Made by a program: the position numbers and the translations under genes
Assembly: GCA_035653615.1 (NCBI GenBank)
Contig: DASRBN010000027.1
Location: 1-64,000 of the forward strand
Length of the DNA stretch: 64,000 bases
Reading direction: 5' to 3'
Origin: Ktedonobacteraceae bacterium
Lineage (GTDB): Bacteria > Chloroflexota > Ktedonobacteria > Ktedonobacterales > Ktedonobacteraceae
The notes under the pieces: generated by a model
Databases searched by the model: none
Told to the model about the DNA's origin: nothing
The model's input: only the letters and a program-made list of their open reading frames with translations
In this document: in pieces, positions 8,587 to 17,333 of the stretch
Position numbering within the stretch: the stretch's first letter is position 1
Layout of the letters: each line of letters opens with the position of its first letter

Positions 8587-11355
8587 TCATATACGGAGAT
8601 TAGAAAGTCCAGCCTGCTCCTCGCCCTCATCATCCTGGTTTTGCCCCATACGGTACTTGATATCATAATTGATGATGAAGTCCAGTTCTTCACCGGTGAA
8701 GCCGTAGTGTTGCGCAAGAACGCGGTCTATTTCGTCGATGATGGGCTTGGAGTGCCTGGGATAAAACTCATCATAGATCACTCTCCCGGTAGCCTTATAC
8801 TGTGCCTCTTTGCGTACCGCATGCCTCCTATAATCATCCATCAGTCTCTGGCAAATTGATGCGAGCACCTGCTTGTCGCATTCTCGCATGGAATCCAATC
8901 CCAGTGGGAAATGCTCTATTTCCCGCATCGTCAGATCGCGGCAGTTTGATAGGACAATAAACCACCAGTAAAACAGGCTGCTGTTCATCACCCCTGCCAC
9001 TACATCGCTGTCTATCTTCTCAGATAGGAGCAGAGATTTTACATGTGAGGAGATTTGCTCACCGTCGCGCTCATTCCAAAAGTAAGGCGCAAAAGTCATA
9101 GCCCTGATCCAATAACGAGGAGCATTGTGGAAGAAAACAGGTGTTCCTGTATCTGAAAGCTGAGATAAGAGTTCTCTGAAAGTAGTTAATTTCTTCCAGA
9201 TGTTCTTTTCGCTAGCAGTGTGAATCTTCGGTATCGAGTTATGAAAAGCTACACCCGTCACATCTTTGTATTCCAATGTAGTGAATAAGGCTGGTCGCGC
9301 CTCCTCCTGCCAGCGATGATATTGGGTAGAATAGAGTACCGCCGGACCAGCGCCAGGTTCACTCACAAAAATAGCAAGCCGCTGATCAACACCGGCAAAA
9401 AGCTTAGCAGGCCGGATACAATAGGTGGATATCCACATGCTTACGCAAGAATGAATGCACAAATCCATCAATGGCTCCATCCTGTCGGTGCAAAATGCCG
9501 AATGCGGTACGATCATTCCAAATCTGCTATGTCGATGTTGTAACTTCAGTGAACGCTCTACGGTATAAGCATAGAGATTCCCACAAGATGCAGTCATATA
9601 CTGCTGAATAGTGTATAACCCTCGAACCTTGCCATACTCCACATATGGCGGATTCCCAATGATTACGTCGAAGCCGCCACGCTTCATAATGCCATAAAAC
9701 TCAACCCACCAGTGGAAAGGCTGATCCTGGGCTTTCTGCTCCAGGCGATCATCAAAGATCACCTGGTTCTGGAAAGCCCTTTCTTCGCGGGTGCTGCCCT
9801 TGCCGGTGGTCTTGCCCTCGATAGCACGCTTTGTCTCTTCTTCCGAGGCAAAGCCCACCAGTGTATTGCCGGCGCGAATGTTGAAGCCGATGCCGGGCAG
9901 CGATTCGATGTCGTTGAACTGGCTGGCCTGGGAGACGAGCTTGAGGAAGAGGCGCAGCTTGCAGATTTCGGTGGCCTCTTCCATGATATCGACACCGTAG
10001 AGATTATTGATGATGATGGATTTGTAGATGAAATATGTGCGACTGGGATGGCTTGCAATCTCGCGCAGGATGGCGCGGAAATAGTCCAGCCGGGGATGCT
10101 GCTGGCGTTTGTTGGCGAGTAGAGCGGCATCGAGCAGGTCGCGCTCATCGATCATCTGCTGCATGCGCTCCAGGCAGGCTTCGTAAAGACGTTCCAGGAT
10201 GTTGAGCGCGGCGAAGAGGAAGGCGCCGGAGCCACAGGTCGGGTCAAGCACGGTGACGCTGCGAATGCTCTCATAGAAGGCGCGCAGCAGGTCGGACTCC
10301 CCGCAATTGCTGATGGCATCCCCGGCGAAGGCGACGATATCCAGGTTGTATGTCACCAGGTCGTTGATCGAGGTGATCTCGCCCGCCGCCAGCTTCGCCC
10401 GCACCTCCTGGTAGCGATTGTGCCGGGCCACCACCTCGCGCCAGATTTCGCTGGGCAGGGCATATTCTTCCGGCGCTGTCCTGTTCCATTCGTCGCGCTG
10501 TGCCACATCATGCAAGCCGGCCTCGATTTTAGGGGGCAGCGGCAAATCACTGCCTTTTTTGACGGCCTCGTAGATGTAGCGGTCGGGGTCTGCGCGCAGC
10601 AGCGACCAGGCCGGCCCATCGGAGTTGAAGGCCACCGGGCACTGCTGCTGGGCGGCATCGAAGATATAGGGGATGATGGTATTCTTGCTGATGTACCTGG
10701 TAATGTCCTCTTTGGTGTAGTAGGCGCCCATCTGCTTCTGGTTGATGTCTTTCTCGAAGATGTAGCCCAGCACGTCGGGGTTGATGTCTTTCTCGTTGCG
10801 CAGTGGCCGGTCGTCCAGGCGCCAATCATAATCGTCGAAGAAGCTAAACAGTTTTTCAAATGCCTCGTCTGGAATGTTGAGGTCGGGATAGCTACGTTCG
10901 AGCGTGTGGATATCGAACAGGCCGCCGTTGAGATAGGGAATGTTGCCCAGCAGCACCTCGAGTTCGGGCGAGCGCTCGCGCTTGCTCAGCCCATCATGAA
11001 ACAACGGGAGCAGGAAATAGCGATAGAAGCTATGGAACTGGTCTTCTCCACACTGCTGCTGCACCCATTTCAGGCGATTGGACAGGTAATGGGGATCGCC
11101 ATCCAGCGCGCCCGGCGTTTTCGTATCGAGAAAGCCCTTGCGCTGGATGAAGTAGATGCACATCAGGCGATTGAGCATCAGCGAGGCGTACCACTCGCGA
11201 TCTTCTTTTGAGGGAATGCCCTGGATAAATTTGAGGAAGGCGTCGCGTTCGAGCTTGAACCGGTCGTAGAAGCGCCGCGTGACGCGCTCGACATCAAGGA
11301 CCCTCGCCGCGCGCTCAACCATCACTGCCGTGTGAACGCTTGTGCTGGTTGCCAT
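8587..11355 (-). CDS. Eco57I-type DNA adenine methyltransferase, nuclease module not evident
   Basis: A 922-residue protein of the large gamma-class N6-adenine methyltransferases seen in type IIG enzymes. The SAM-binding motif I DPTCGSGAF starts at residue 371 and the catalytic NPPY is 568-571. A target-recognition region and the conserved tail (LAQHYGFTGEELDFIINYDIKYRMG-like, given here in part) follow. Relatives usually carry 200-300 residues with a nuclease fold before the part that here starts at residue 20 (VERVTRRFYDRF). That part is missing, so this may be methylation-only or rely on a separate nuclease. No restriction gene adjoins it. The ribosome-binding site at 11355 is weak, and M12 is an alternative start. 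Confidence 0.85.
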   Translation of the reverse strand: MATSTSVHTAVMVERAARVLDVERVTRRFYDRFKLERDAFLKFIQGIPSKEDREWYASLMLNRLMCIYFIQRKGFLDTKTPGALDGDPHYLSNRLKWVQQQCGEDQFHSFYRYFLLPLFHDGLSKRERSPELEVLLGNIPYLNGGLFDIHTLERSYPDLNIPDEAFEKLFSFFDDYDWRLDDRPLRNEKDINPDVLGYIFEKDINQKQMGAYYTKEDITRYISKNTIIPYIFDAAQQQCPVAFNSDGPAWSLLRADPDRYIYEAVKKGSDLPLPPKIEAGLHDVAQRDEWNRTAPEEYALPSEIWREVVARHNRYQEVRAKLAAGEITSINDLVTYNLDIVAFAGDAISNCGESDLLRAFYESIRSVTVLDPTCGSGAFLFAALNILERLYEACLERMQQMIDERDLLDAALLANKRQQHPRLDYFRAILREIASHPSRTYFIYKSIIINNLYGVDIMEEATEICKLRLFLKLVSQASQFNDIESLPGIGFNIRAGNTLVGFASEEETKRAIEGKTTGKGSTREERAFQNQVIFDDRLEQKAQDQPFHWWVEFYGIMKRGGFDVIIGNPPYVEYGKVRGLYTIQQYMTASCGNLYAYTVERSLKLQHRHSRFGMIVPHSAFCTDRMEPLMDLCIHSCVSMWISTYCIRPAKLFAGVDQRLAIFVSEPGAGPAVLYSTQYHRWQEEARPALFTTLEYKDVTGVAFHNSIPKIHTASEKNIWKKLTTFRELLSQLSDTGTPVFFHNAPRYWIRAMTFAPYFWNERDGEQISSHVKSLLLSEKIDSDVVAGVMNSSLFYWWFIVLSNCRDLTMREIEHFPLGLDSMRECDKQVLASICQRLMDDYRRHAVRKEAQYKATGRVIYDEFYPRHSKPIIDEIDRVLAQHYGFTGEELDFIINYDIKYRMGQNQDDEGEEQAGLSNLRI

Positions 11356-11471
11356 CTACGTTTTTTCCGTCTACTCTCACCGCTTTTGTTCTGTCCTGCA
11401 CCTGAGCTACTTCATGATTGAGGATGGCATGAGTATAGCAAAGTGGCGCGTAGAACTCAAGTAACATGCGT

Positions 11472-11516
11472 AGGCATGCATGGATGTATCAATCAACGTT
11501 ACATCCATGCATGCCT
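11472..11516. repeat. Perfect 17-bp inverted repeat
   Basis: AGGCATGCATGGATGTA (11472-11488) and its exact complement (11500-11516) are separated by 11 nt. The element lies between the divergently oriented methyltransferase and PH-like genes. No T-run follows on either strand, so a regulator site or transcript-end hairpin is more likely than an intrinsic terminator. Confidence 0.7.
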
Positions 11517-11616
11517 TTCGTCTCATCTAATTGGAAGATATATTGCTATATATATCTTGCTTGCGTGTTGAAATGTAGCGGTTGGGCATCCATAAAGGTG
11601 CCAGAGGTGGGGAGCG

Positions 11617-12522
11617 ATGGAAGAGGAGTGGGTGGCACAAGATCGTCCGCTTGTCGCGTGCGCATTTGGTTGGGGTCGAACCTTTCGCCTGTATCGCAAT
11701 CGTCTCGATGTCGATGGTGAATCCTATGACTTAAAGGACCTCACACACGTCAACCTGGTGTATCATGGTTTTCTGGGCATTCAGTCGGCGCGGCTGGAAT
11801 TGCGTTTTGCCCGCAAACGCCTCGTCCTGCGTGGCATTGCCGCCATTAATGAGGCCCGGGAAGCCGCCGACTACTTGAAAACATGGTATGAAGATAGCAG
11901 GCAGGTCACCGATTACAGCGCCGCGTCCTGTAGAGACAGCGCCTGGTGCCTGTCCCCCGCAATAGAAGCCCAGGCAACCGCGGGAACACCCTCTGCTGAA
12001 TCATTTCCCGCGTTTCGCCCCGGGTCTGACATCGCATCGCACGATGATGTTTCCACAGCCGATTGGGAACACGAAAGGATTGCGGCACCAGCTCAACCTC
12101 CGGCAGACCGCCTTGAAATGATCAAAACAAATATAAGCCTGCCTGTTGTGCGCGTCCCTGTACGATTGCTGCCTGGCGAATATGCTCATTACAGCACCAG
12201 TGCCACTCTTTGTGGTGAGCGCGCCGGTCTAGAACAGGAGATTCGCAAGCACCCCGCCGGTTACTACCCGGAGCGAGACCATGGCATGCTCATACTCACG
12301 AACAGGCGCATGATCTATATCGGGCGTAACGATCAAATTGTGCTGGAGTATAACTCCCTATTGCACTTTTCGCGCCTGCGCACCGCCGTCGCATTTCAAG
12401 CCGATCATTGGCAAAAACGCGTCATCTTTACAGTGCCCCAACCCATCGAGTGCGCGCTGTACATGGAAGCAATATTGCACCGCTTGCAACAATCCGTGTC
12501 ATATCACGAGCAACTTTTGTGA
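11617..12522 (+). CDS. Hypothetical protein with two PH-like regions
   Basis: A 301-residue soluble protein. The N-terminal part (about 8-95) and C-terminal part (about 190-295) both read as beta-rich folds ending in a helix, like bacterial PH/GRAM-type domains. The clearest signature is in the second: GMLILTNRRMIYIGRNDQI, the strand-turn pattern found in bacterial PH domains. A polar, low-complexity linker joins them. GAGGTGGGG precedes the ATG. The downstream gene (41 bp away) is a membrane protein on the same strand, so the pair may be co-transcribed. The function is unknown and the domain call is by eye. Confidence 0.65.
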   Translation: MEEEWVAQDRPLVACAFGWGRTFRLYRNRLDVDGESYDLKDLTHVNLVYHGFLGIQSARLELRFARKRLVLRGIAAINEAREAADYLKTWYEDSRQVTDYSAASCRDSAWCLSPAIEAQATAGTPSAESFPAFRPGSDIASHDDVSTADWEHERIAAPAQPPADRLEMIKTNISLPVVRVPVRLLPGEYAHYSTSATLCGERAGLEQEIRKHPAGYYPERDHGMLILTNRRMIYIGRNDQIVLEYNSLLHFSRLRTAVAFQADHWQKRVIFTVPQPIECALYMEAILHRLQQSVSYHEQLL

Positions 12523-12563
12523 TTGCTCTGTAATACGGGGGAAGAATAGGATAGGGTAGAAAA

Positions 12564-13466
12564 ATGATAGATACGCTCATGGCTCTCTGGAATCTCATTT
12601 TCCGCAGGAATGTAGCCCACTACGCGCTGGCGCGTCCTCGTCGCTTCAAAGCGATACCGCTTGTGCTGGCTTTGCTCCTCATTTGCACCAGTATATCCCT
12701 ACTTCTGGTTACGATTGGCGGCATATGGCCCTCCTTGCAACATTCAGGGAAAAACTCGCATGGCAATGGCAAAGCAGGCGCTCATCAAATAACCTTAAGT
12801 ACCGCGACTCCTCAATCGACAATACCCGCGATAGCTACAGTTCCGGGGACAATAACGCCAATGATTACCAGCACGGTAACAACCTGTAGCGGCACTCCTA
12901 CAATGACCGGTTCGCGTGGCATACCCGCAAGTCCGACGCCAACGCGTGGACAGGGTGGCAAGGGTAAGCAACCGGGCACGCCCACACCTGTACCCACACA
13001 ACAGGGTTCGCAGCCCACCCCCCCCATCATCTCCGTGTCGCCGGTCGTGAATACCACGCCTCCATCAACACCTGTGCCCACGCCGACAGTGCCGCCCTCA
13101 CCAACAGCCTCGCCCACTCCCAGCGTTACGCCGACCGGCACACCTACGTCCAGTCCGACTGTAACTCCTTCGCCTGGCGTCACGCCTTCTGTTACGGCCA
13201 CGTCAACTCCAGGTGGCAGCCCGACAGTGACGCCAACCGGTAGTATCGAGGCTCCGGCCAGCGGAGGAGGTCCAGGTGCGGGCGCCGGGCAAAATGGTTA
13301 CCCTGCCGCGGCAAATTGCCTGAACGATAGTCTGGGTATAGATGGCAATCAAGATATCCTATGGACTGTAGGGCAGTATATATGGATCATCCTGGGTTGT
13401 GCCATTCTGGGCGCGCTGGCAGTTTGTGGGAGCATCTATCGTTTACGACGGGGTAGGGACAGATAA
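12564..13466 (+). CDS. Bitopic membrane protein with Pro/Thr-rich linker
   Basis: A 300-residue protein with a membrane helix at about 31-52 (ALLLICTSISLLLVTIGGIW) and another near 270-290, just before a basic tail (RLRRGRDR). Between them lies a roughly 200-residue linker made almost entirely of P, T, S, G and V, ending in a short cysteine-containing segment. It looks like a surface stalk or spacer. The ribosome-binding site (AGGG) is modest. It probably forms a unit with the PH-like gene just upstream. No enzymatic domain is present. The repetitive linker codons make length variation between strains likely. Confidence 0.6.
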   Translation: MIDTLMALWNLIFRRNVAHYALARPRRFKAIPLVLALLLICTSISLLLVTIGGIWPSLQHSGKNSHGNGKAGAHQITLSTATPQSTIPAIATVPGTITPMITSTVTTCSGTPTMTGSRGIPASPTPTRGQGGKGKQPGTPTPVPTQQGSQPTPPIISVSPVVNTTPPSTPVPTPTVPPSPTASPTPSVTPTGTPTSSPTVTPSPGVTPSVTATSTPGGSPTVTPTGSIEAPASGGGPGAGAGQNGYPAAANCLNDSLGIDGNQDILWTVGQYIWIILGCAILGALAVCGSIYRLRRGRDR

Positions 13467-13513
13467 TGGCATGTAATTATTTCATCCGGCCCCAATTATC
13501 TTTTAATCCGTCT

Positions 13514-14311
13514 CTACACCATGACTAACACGGGATGGCTCAACTGGCCTGATGCCACGACCGGCCCGGCGGGGGCATTTTTGCTGCCGTTTGGGCCGCG
13601 CTCCAGGCTCACGGCTGCCGCTGAATAGCTGCTAATATCGCCGGGAAAGTCTACGCTCGCAATACCATTCTGAACCGAGAGCAGGCCAATGTTTACCGTC
13701 CTGCCGTTTTGAATCAACCAGCCCTGGTACACTTGCTGGGCCTGTAGTTTTGGCAGTCCCTGCATAATCAAAATCGTCAGGTGCTGCTTCGGCAGGTAGA
13801 TCAGTTTGCCCGAAGCATTCTGAGTAGATGGAGTTCTACCGGTGAGAATATATGATTCGGCCACCTCGGGCCGGAGCCCATTCACCTCCTGCGCCAGAGC
13901 GCCATTTTGTTGTTGAAGAGATGCCACGGTATGCTGCAACGAAATATTCCAGGCCGTCATGCCGCCCAGCAGGGCCAGCATCAATACCGCTGCCGCTGCG
14001 ATACCTGCCAGGCGCCGGCTCCATCGTCTCGCCCCAATAGCGCGGGCAGACCGCACCTGGCCGCCTCTCTCTAGCGGAGGAACATCCTGTTCCCCGCGAA
14101 TAGTCGCCAGCAGCCTGTCTTTTGCCTCTGGCGGCGGATTTACCTGCGTGACAGACAATGGCAGCAGATCCACGACGGAGCGCAGTTCCTCGTAGAGATG
14201 CGCGCATTTCACGCATCCCGCCAGGTGCTCTCGCGCCGCCTGGCGTTCTTCGGGAGTCACAGCATCTAACGCAAATGCGCCCGAAAGCTCTTCAAATTCT
14301 TCACAGGTCAT
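13514..14311 (-). CDS. RskA-family membrane anti-sigma factor
   Basis: A 265-residue protein. Residues 1-75 hold the zinc-binding anti-sigma domain with the H-x3-C-x2-C signature (H29, C33, C36). One membrane helix lies at about 102-122, followed by a coiled segment (SLQQQNGALAQEVNGL) and an extracytoplasmic RskA-like domain. By family it holds an ECF sigma factor inactive at the membrane until a signal triggers its degradation. Such genes normally sit directly behind their sigma factor, but none is adjacent here. The only ECF sigma gene in the window is at 42 kb. It converges with the Pro/Thr-rich gene. Confidence 0.85.
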   Translation of the reverse strand: MTCEEFEELSGAFALDAVTPEERQAAREHLAGCVKCAHLYEELRSVVDLLPLSVTQVNPPPEAKDRLLATIRGEQDVPPLERGGQVRSARAIGARRWSRRLAGIAAAAVLMLALLGGMTAWNISLQHTVASLQQQNGALAQEVNGLRPEVAESYILTGRTPSTQNASGKLIYLPKQHLTILIMQGLPKLQAQQVYQGWLIQNGRTVNIGLLSVQNGIASVDFPGDISSYSAAAVSLERGPNGSKNAPAGPVVASGQLSHPVLVMV

Positions 14312-14498
14312 ATGCCCTCATGCTCCATTCTGTCTCTCCATTTGCACTGTACTACGAAAAGAGGTGCTTACCAGATTACCTTTTATAGCCCTGCTATATG
14401 CTACCAAAACTCAGGCATACGTTATGACGTGTAATGATACTATCGTATCTTTTGAAGGTGAGGGCAGGTCACCTATCACGCTCTGGTACTTCATAGCG

Positions 14499-14504
14499 TA
14501 TAAT
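14499..14504 (+). promoter_or_regulatory. Possible -10 box (TATAAT) for the MgtC/DUF4010 gene
   Basis: A perfect TATAAT lies 48 bp upstream of the ATG at 14553. No good TTGACA-like box is seen 16-18 bp before it, so the assignment rests on the -10 alone. Confidence 0.3.
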
Positions 14505-14552
14505 GGGTAAACAGGGTAATGAACCCCTCAAACTCTCAGGTTTCCGGTACAT

Positions 14553-15830
14553 ATGGATACATCACTCCTACTCGCTGAAAAAGTCGCGGCATCAGCGGCC
14601 ATCGGTCTGCTCATCGGCCTCGAACGCGAATGGGCACATAAAGAAGCCGGCGTCAGAAGTTTCGCTATTGCTACGCTGCTCGGTACGCTGGCCTGGATCG
14701 TCTCGCCCACGCTGGGCTTCATCGAAGTCAGCGCTGTCCTGGTCGCGATCATCCTTGTGAATCTCTATTCGCTGACACAAAGCCAACCCTTGCAGATTAC
14801 CACATCTTTGGCATTAGCGGCAACAAATGTACTTGGCATCCTGGTAGGAGCAGGCTACTTCTTCCTTGCTTTTGGGTGCGCCATTGTCATCGCTGCCCTG
14901 CTGTCGTGGAAGACCGAACTTATTTCTTTCACCAGCAAGCTAACGGTGCCCGAAATTCGCGGCGCACTGCTGCTCGCCTTCATCGCCGTCGTCGTTTATC
15001 CCTTGCTGCCGGATCAGAATGTTGGCCCGCTCAGCATCGTCAATCCACATGCCATCTGGCTAACGGTCATCATCGTATGCGCCCTTAACTTCTTCAACTA
15101 CATCCTCCTGCGCCTCATGGGGCCAAGGGGCATCCCCTATAGCGCGCTGCTTGGCGGGCTGGTCAACAGCGCGGCCATCTCTCACTTCCTGGCCGAGGAA
15201 CTCAAGCGTGATAAAGGAGCCTCTGCCATCCGGGCTCCTACAAACCTGATCCTGGCAGACCTGGCCATGATGTTGCGCAACGCCGTACTGGTTATCTTCT
15301 TTTCATGGGCCGCCGAACTGCAGGCCGCCGTCGCTACCGCGGTCGTACTTGGGCCAATGATCCTGGTCGCGGGAATCGTCGTGCTCATTGCCTGGCTCCG
15401 CTTGCATATAACAGGCAAGGAGAAGGCATCCGAATTCACATCTCCCCAGAAGGCGCCCCTCATGTCGCCGCTTGACCTGCGCTATGTACTCACTTTTGCT
15501 CTCTTATTCTTCTTGCTGACCGTCTTCAGCGGTATTGGGCAGCACTTTTTTGGCGCGGTAGGCTTCATCGTCGTCGCCATCGTCGGGGCATTGATCAGCG
15601 CCACCTCTTCATCTATCCTCATCGGAAATCATGCCAGCATGCACCTGCTCGCGCCTGCTCCTGTGGCCGCGGTGATCTTCGCCGCCACGCTAATGGGACT
15701 GGTAGAGAATGTGGCCATCTTTCTTGTGGTTTCGCGCCAGCGACAGATAGCGCTGCGTATGGCGCTGTTGACGCTGCCGGTTATCGCAGTGGGGGTAATA
15801 GCTCTTGTACTGCTCGTCATCTTTGGATGA
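14553..15830 (+). CDS. MgtC/SapB-type protein with DUF4010 domain
   Basis: A 425-residue polytopic membrane protein. Residues 1-145 match the MgtC/SapB membrane domain: GLLIGLEREW at about 18-27, with the acidic and arginine residues typical of that helix end, and a conserved AGVRSFAIATLLG. The remainder is the DUF4010 membrane domain. The family is associated with magnesium limitation and stress in pathogens, but the fused form's biochemical role is not established. No clear Shine-Dalgarno sequence precedes the ATG. It is divergent from the anti-sigma gene. Confidence 0.85.
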   Translation: MDTSLLLAEKVAASAAIGLLIGLEREWAHKEAGVRSFAIATLLGTLAWIVSPTLGFIEVSAVLVAIILVNLYSLTQSQPLQITTSLALAATNVLGILVGAGYFFLAFGCAIVIAALLSWKTELISFTSKLTVPEIRGALLLAFIAVVVYPLLPDQNVGPLSIVNPHAIWLTVIIVCALNFFNYILLRLMGPRGIPYSALLGGLVNSAAISHFLAEELKRDKGASAIRAPTNLILADLAMMLRNAVLVIFFSWAAELQAAVATAVVLGPMILVAGIVVLIAWLRLHITGKEKASEFTSPQKAPLMSPLDLRYVLTFALLFFLLTVFSGIGQHFFGAVGFIVVAIVGALISATSSSILIGNHASMHLLAPAPVAAVIFAATLMGLVENVAIFLVVSRQRQIALRMALLTLPVIAVGVIALVLLVIFG

Positions 15831-15914
15831 GGAAAAGAATTTCTGTGATGTTCCCGTGATAGTTTTACCTCGTCCGGTGATGAGTTCGTGATCTCCAAAC
15901 CTTATCCTGTAAGT

Positions 15915-15983
15915 GGCGGAAGAAAAGCAAACAAAGAGTACCTCACGAAACAGGGTGAGGCCACAAAACAGGCACATTCCGCC
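15915..15983 (+). promoter_or_regulatory. Possible structured leader RNA upstream of the DoxX gene
   Basis: An outer stem GGCGGAA (15915-15921)/TTCCGCC (15977-15983) encloses a hairpin CCTCAC (15941-15946)/GTGAGG (15955-15960). The element ends 31 bp before the start codon of the next gene. It matches no riboswitch class I know. It could be a leader, an RNA thermometer or chance folding. Confidence 0.3.
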
Positions 15984-16013
15984 TGCAAGAGATAAATAAA
16001 GGAGCAAGAGATC

Positions 16014-16658
16014 ATGAGTATCGTAAGCACTATTCATCCCAAAGATTCGACCCATATTCCTGAGCCGCCGATTGCGAAATTCCTCTTTGCGGATACGCGC
16101 ATGGCCTGGTTCTGGCTGATCGTCCGTGTGTATGTTGGCTATCAGTGGTTGACCGCCGGGCTGGAGAAGTTGACCGGGCGCGACTTCACGATTGGAGCCT
16201 CGTTCAGTAAAGTAGTCAGCACGCCCTGGGTCTTTAATGCCCACGCGGGAGCCGGTCTGAAAGGCTTTATTATGGGAGCGATTGCCCAGGCGAATGGATC
16301 GTATGCGCCGGTGCAAGGCTGGTATGCCTCGTTCCTGCAGCATTTCGTCCTGCCAAATGTGGGTGTCTTCGCCTACGTCGTCACCTTCGGGGAAATCCTG
16401 GTGGGACTTGGTTTGATCTTCGGCGTATTGACCGGTATAGCGGCCTTCTTCGGAGTATTCATGAACCTGAACTTCATGCTGGCAGGTGCGGTGAGCATTA
16501 ATCCGATCATCGGCACGCTGGCCTTGTTCATCGTACTGGCCTGGAGAGTGGCGGGCTACTACGGCGTCGATAGTCTTCTGCTCCCACTGCTGGGCACTCC
16601 CTGGACGGGCAGGTTGGCCAAAGGTGGCAAAGCAGTTCCAAAAGAGAAGGCAGCCTGA
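16014..16658 (+). CDS. DoxX-family membrane protein
   Basis: A 214-residue protein with four to five hydrophobic segments. An N-terminal cytoplasmic stretch of about 25 residues is followed by WFWLIVRVYVGYQWLTAG, the signature first helix of DoxX/DoxD proteins. The longer loop after it and the last two helices fit the thiosulfate:quinone oxidoreductase-like subgroup. A strong ribosome-binding site (AAAGGAGC) lies 7-8 nt upstream. Its likely role is a quinone-linked redox membrane component, but no partner subunit is adjacent and the electron donor cannot be told. A good terminator follows, so it is monocistronic. Confidence 0.82.
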   Translation: MSIVSTIHPKDSTHIPEPPIAKFLFADTRMAWFWLIVRVYVGYQWLTAGLEKLTGRDFTIGASFSKVVSTPWVFNAHAGAGLKGFIMGAIAQANGSYAPVQGWYASFLQHFVLPNVGVFAYVVTFGEILVGLGLIFGVLTGIAAFFGVFMNLNFMLAGAVSINPIIGTLALFIVLAWRVAGYYGVDSLLLPLLGTPWTGRLAKGGKAVPKEKAA

Positions 16659-16711
16659 CAGTAGGGTAGTTGAAGTAACCGGGGAGTATAACGCTATCTC
16701 GAATTGAGGCG

Positions 16712-16757
16712 GGTGGCCGGAAAGCTTTCTTCCGCTTTCCGGCCACCTGGTTTTTTC
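16712..16757 (+). terminator. Rho-independent terminator after the DoxX gene
   Basis: A 14-bp perfect stem (GGTGGCCGGAAAGC at 16712-16725, complement at 16734-16747) with an 8-nt loop, followed by TGGTTTTTTC. Confidence 0.9.
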
Positions 16758-16859
16758 TATGGGAGAGAGGTAAGTATCCTTCTGCTCATTTGACACGCTC
16801 AACAATGAGAGCGCACAATAGAAAGTGTTCTATCAAAGAGAAAAGAGGCAACAAACAGG

Positions 16860-17309
16860 TTGAGCTGGCACATTCCCAACGCCGTCATGCTGGCCGCCGA
16901 CAAGGTGACCCAGTTTCTCTACTGGTCCACCGGCGGGCGGTTGGGCGAAAAGCAGTTAAGCTATTCGATGCTCCTGCTGCACACCATTGGACGCAAAACC
17001 GGCAAGCGGCGCACGCATACACTTTTATATTTTCGCGATGGAGAAAACCTGGTTATCTGCGCCTCCAATAATGGCTCCCCGCAGCTTCCTGCCTGGTATC
17101 TGAATTTACAGGCACACCCGCGCGTCTGGATTCAACATGGGCGCACCAGGCGCGAGGTGATCGCGGAAACGGTTGGTGTGGAGGAACGGCAACGCCTCTG
17201 GCAGCGACTATTGCAAATCCGTCCTCAATATGCCGACTATCAAAAGTATACCTCGCGTGTATTTCCCATCGTTATTCTCAAGCCTCTTCCTGGAGAAGAG
17301 CATGGTTGA
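16860..17309 (+). CDS. F420-type nitroreductase/quinone reductase (Ddn-like)
   Basis: A 149-residue protein of the deazaflavin-dependent nitroreductase (DUF385) family, which reduce quinones or other substrates with F420H2. Family features are the helix at the N-terminus, LLLHTIGRKTGKRRTHTLLY (about 37-56, containing the conserved GRKTG/R motif that contacts the cofactor phosphate), then the PAWYLNLQAHP motif and the C-terminal strand VFPIVILKP. TTG 16860 is chosen because no ATG lies upstream before an in-frame stop and the first ATG (16887) would cut the first helix. It lies 24 bp upstream of the ERG2-like gene and is probably co-transcribed with it. Some relatives bind FAD, heme or no flavin instead. 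Confidence 0.82.
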   Translation: MSWHIPNAVMLAADKVTQFLYWSTGGRLGEKQLSYSMLLLHTIGRKTGKRRTHTLLYFRDGENLVICASNNGSPQLPAWYLNLQAHPRVWIQHGRTRREVIAETVGVEERQRLWQRLLQIRPQYADYQKYTSRVFPIVILKPLPGEEHG

Positions 17310-17333
17310 TCAGATCAAGGAGAAACGTTGCGT

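Noticed and set aside
10420-11211. 263-codon frame opposite the DNA methyltransferase
   Set aside because: The other strand encodes a clear methyltransferase family protein; the antisense frame follows from its GC-biased codons.
15690-16805. 371-codon leftward frame opposite MgtC and DoxX genes
   Set aside because: It spans the end of one recognised gene, a spacer and all of another, with no recognisable domain.
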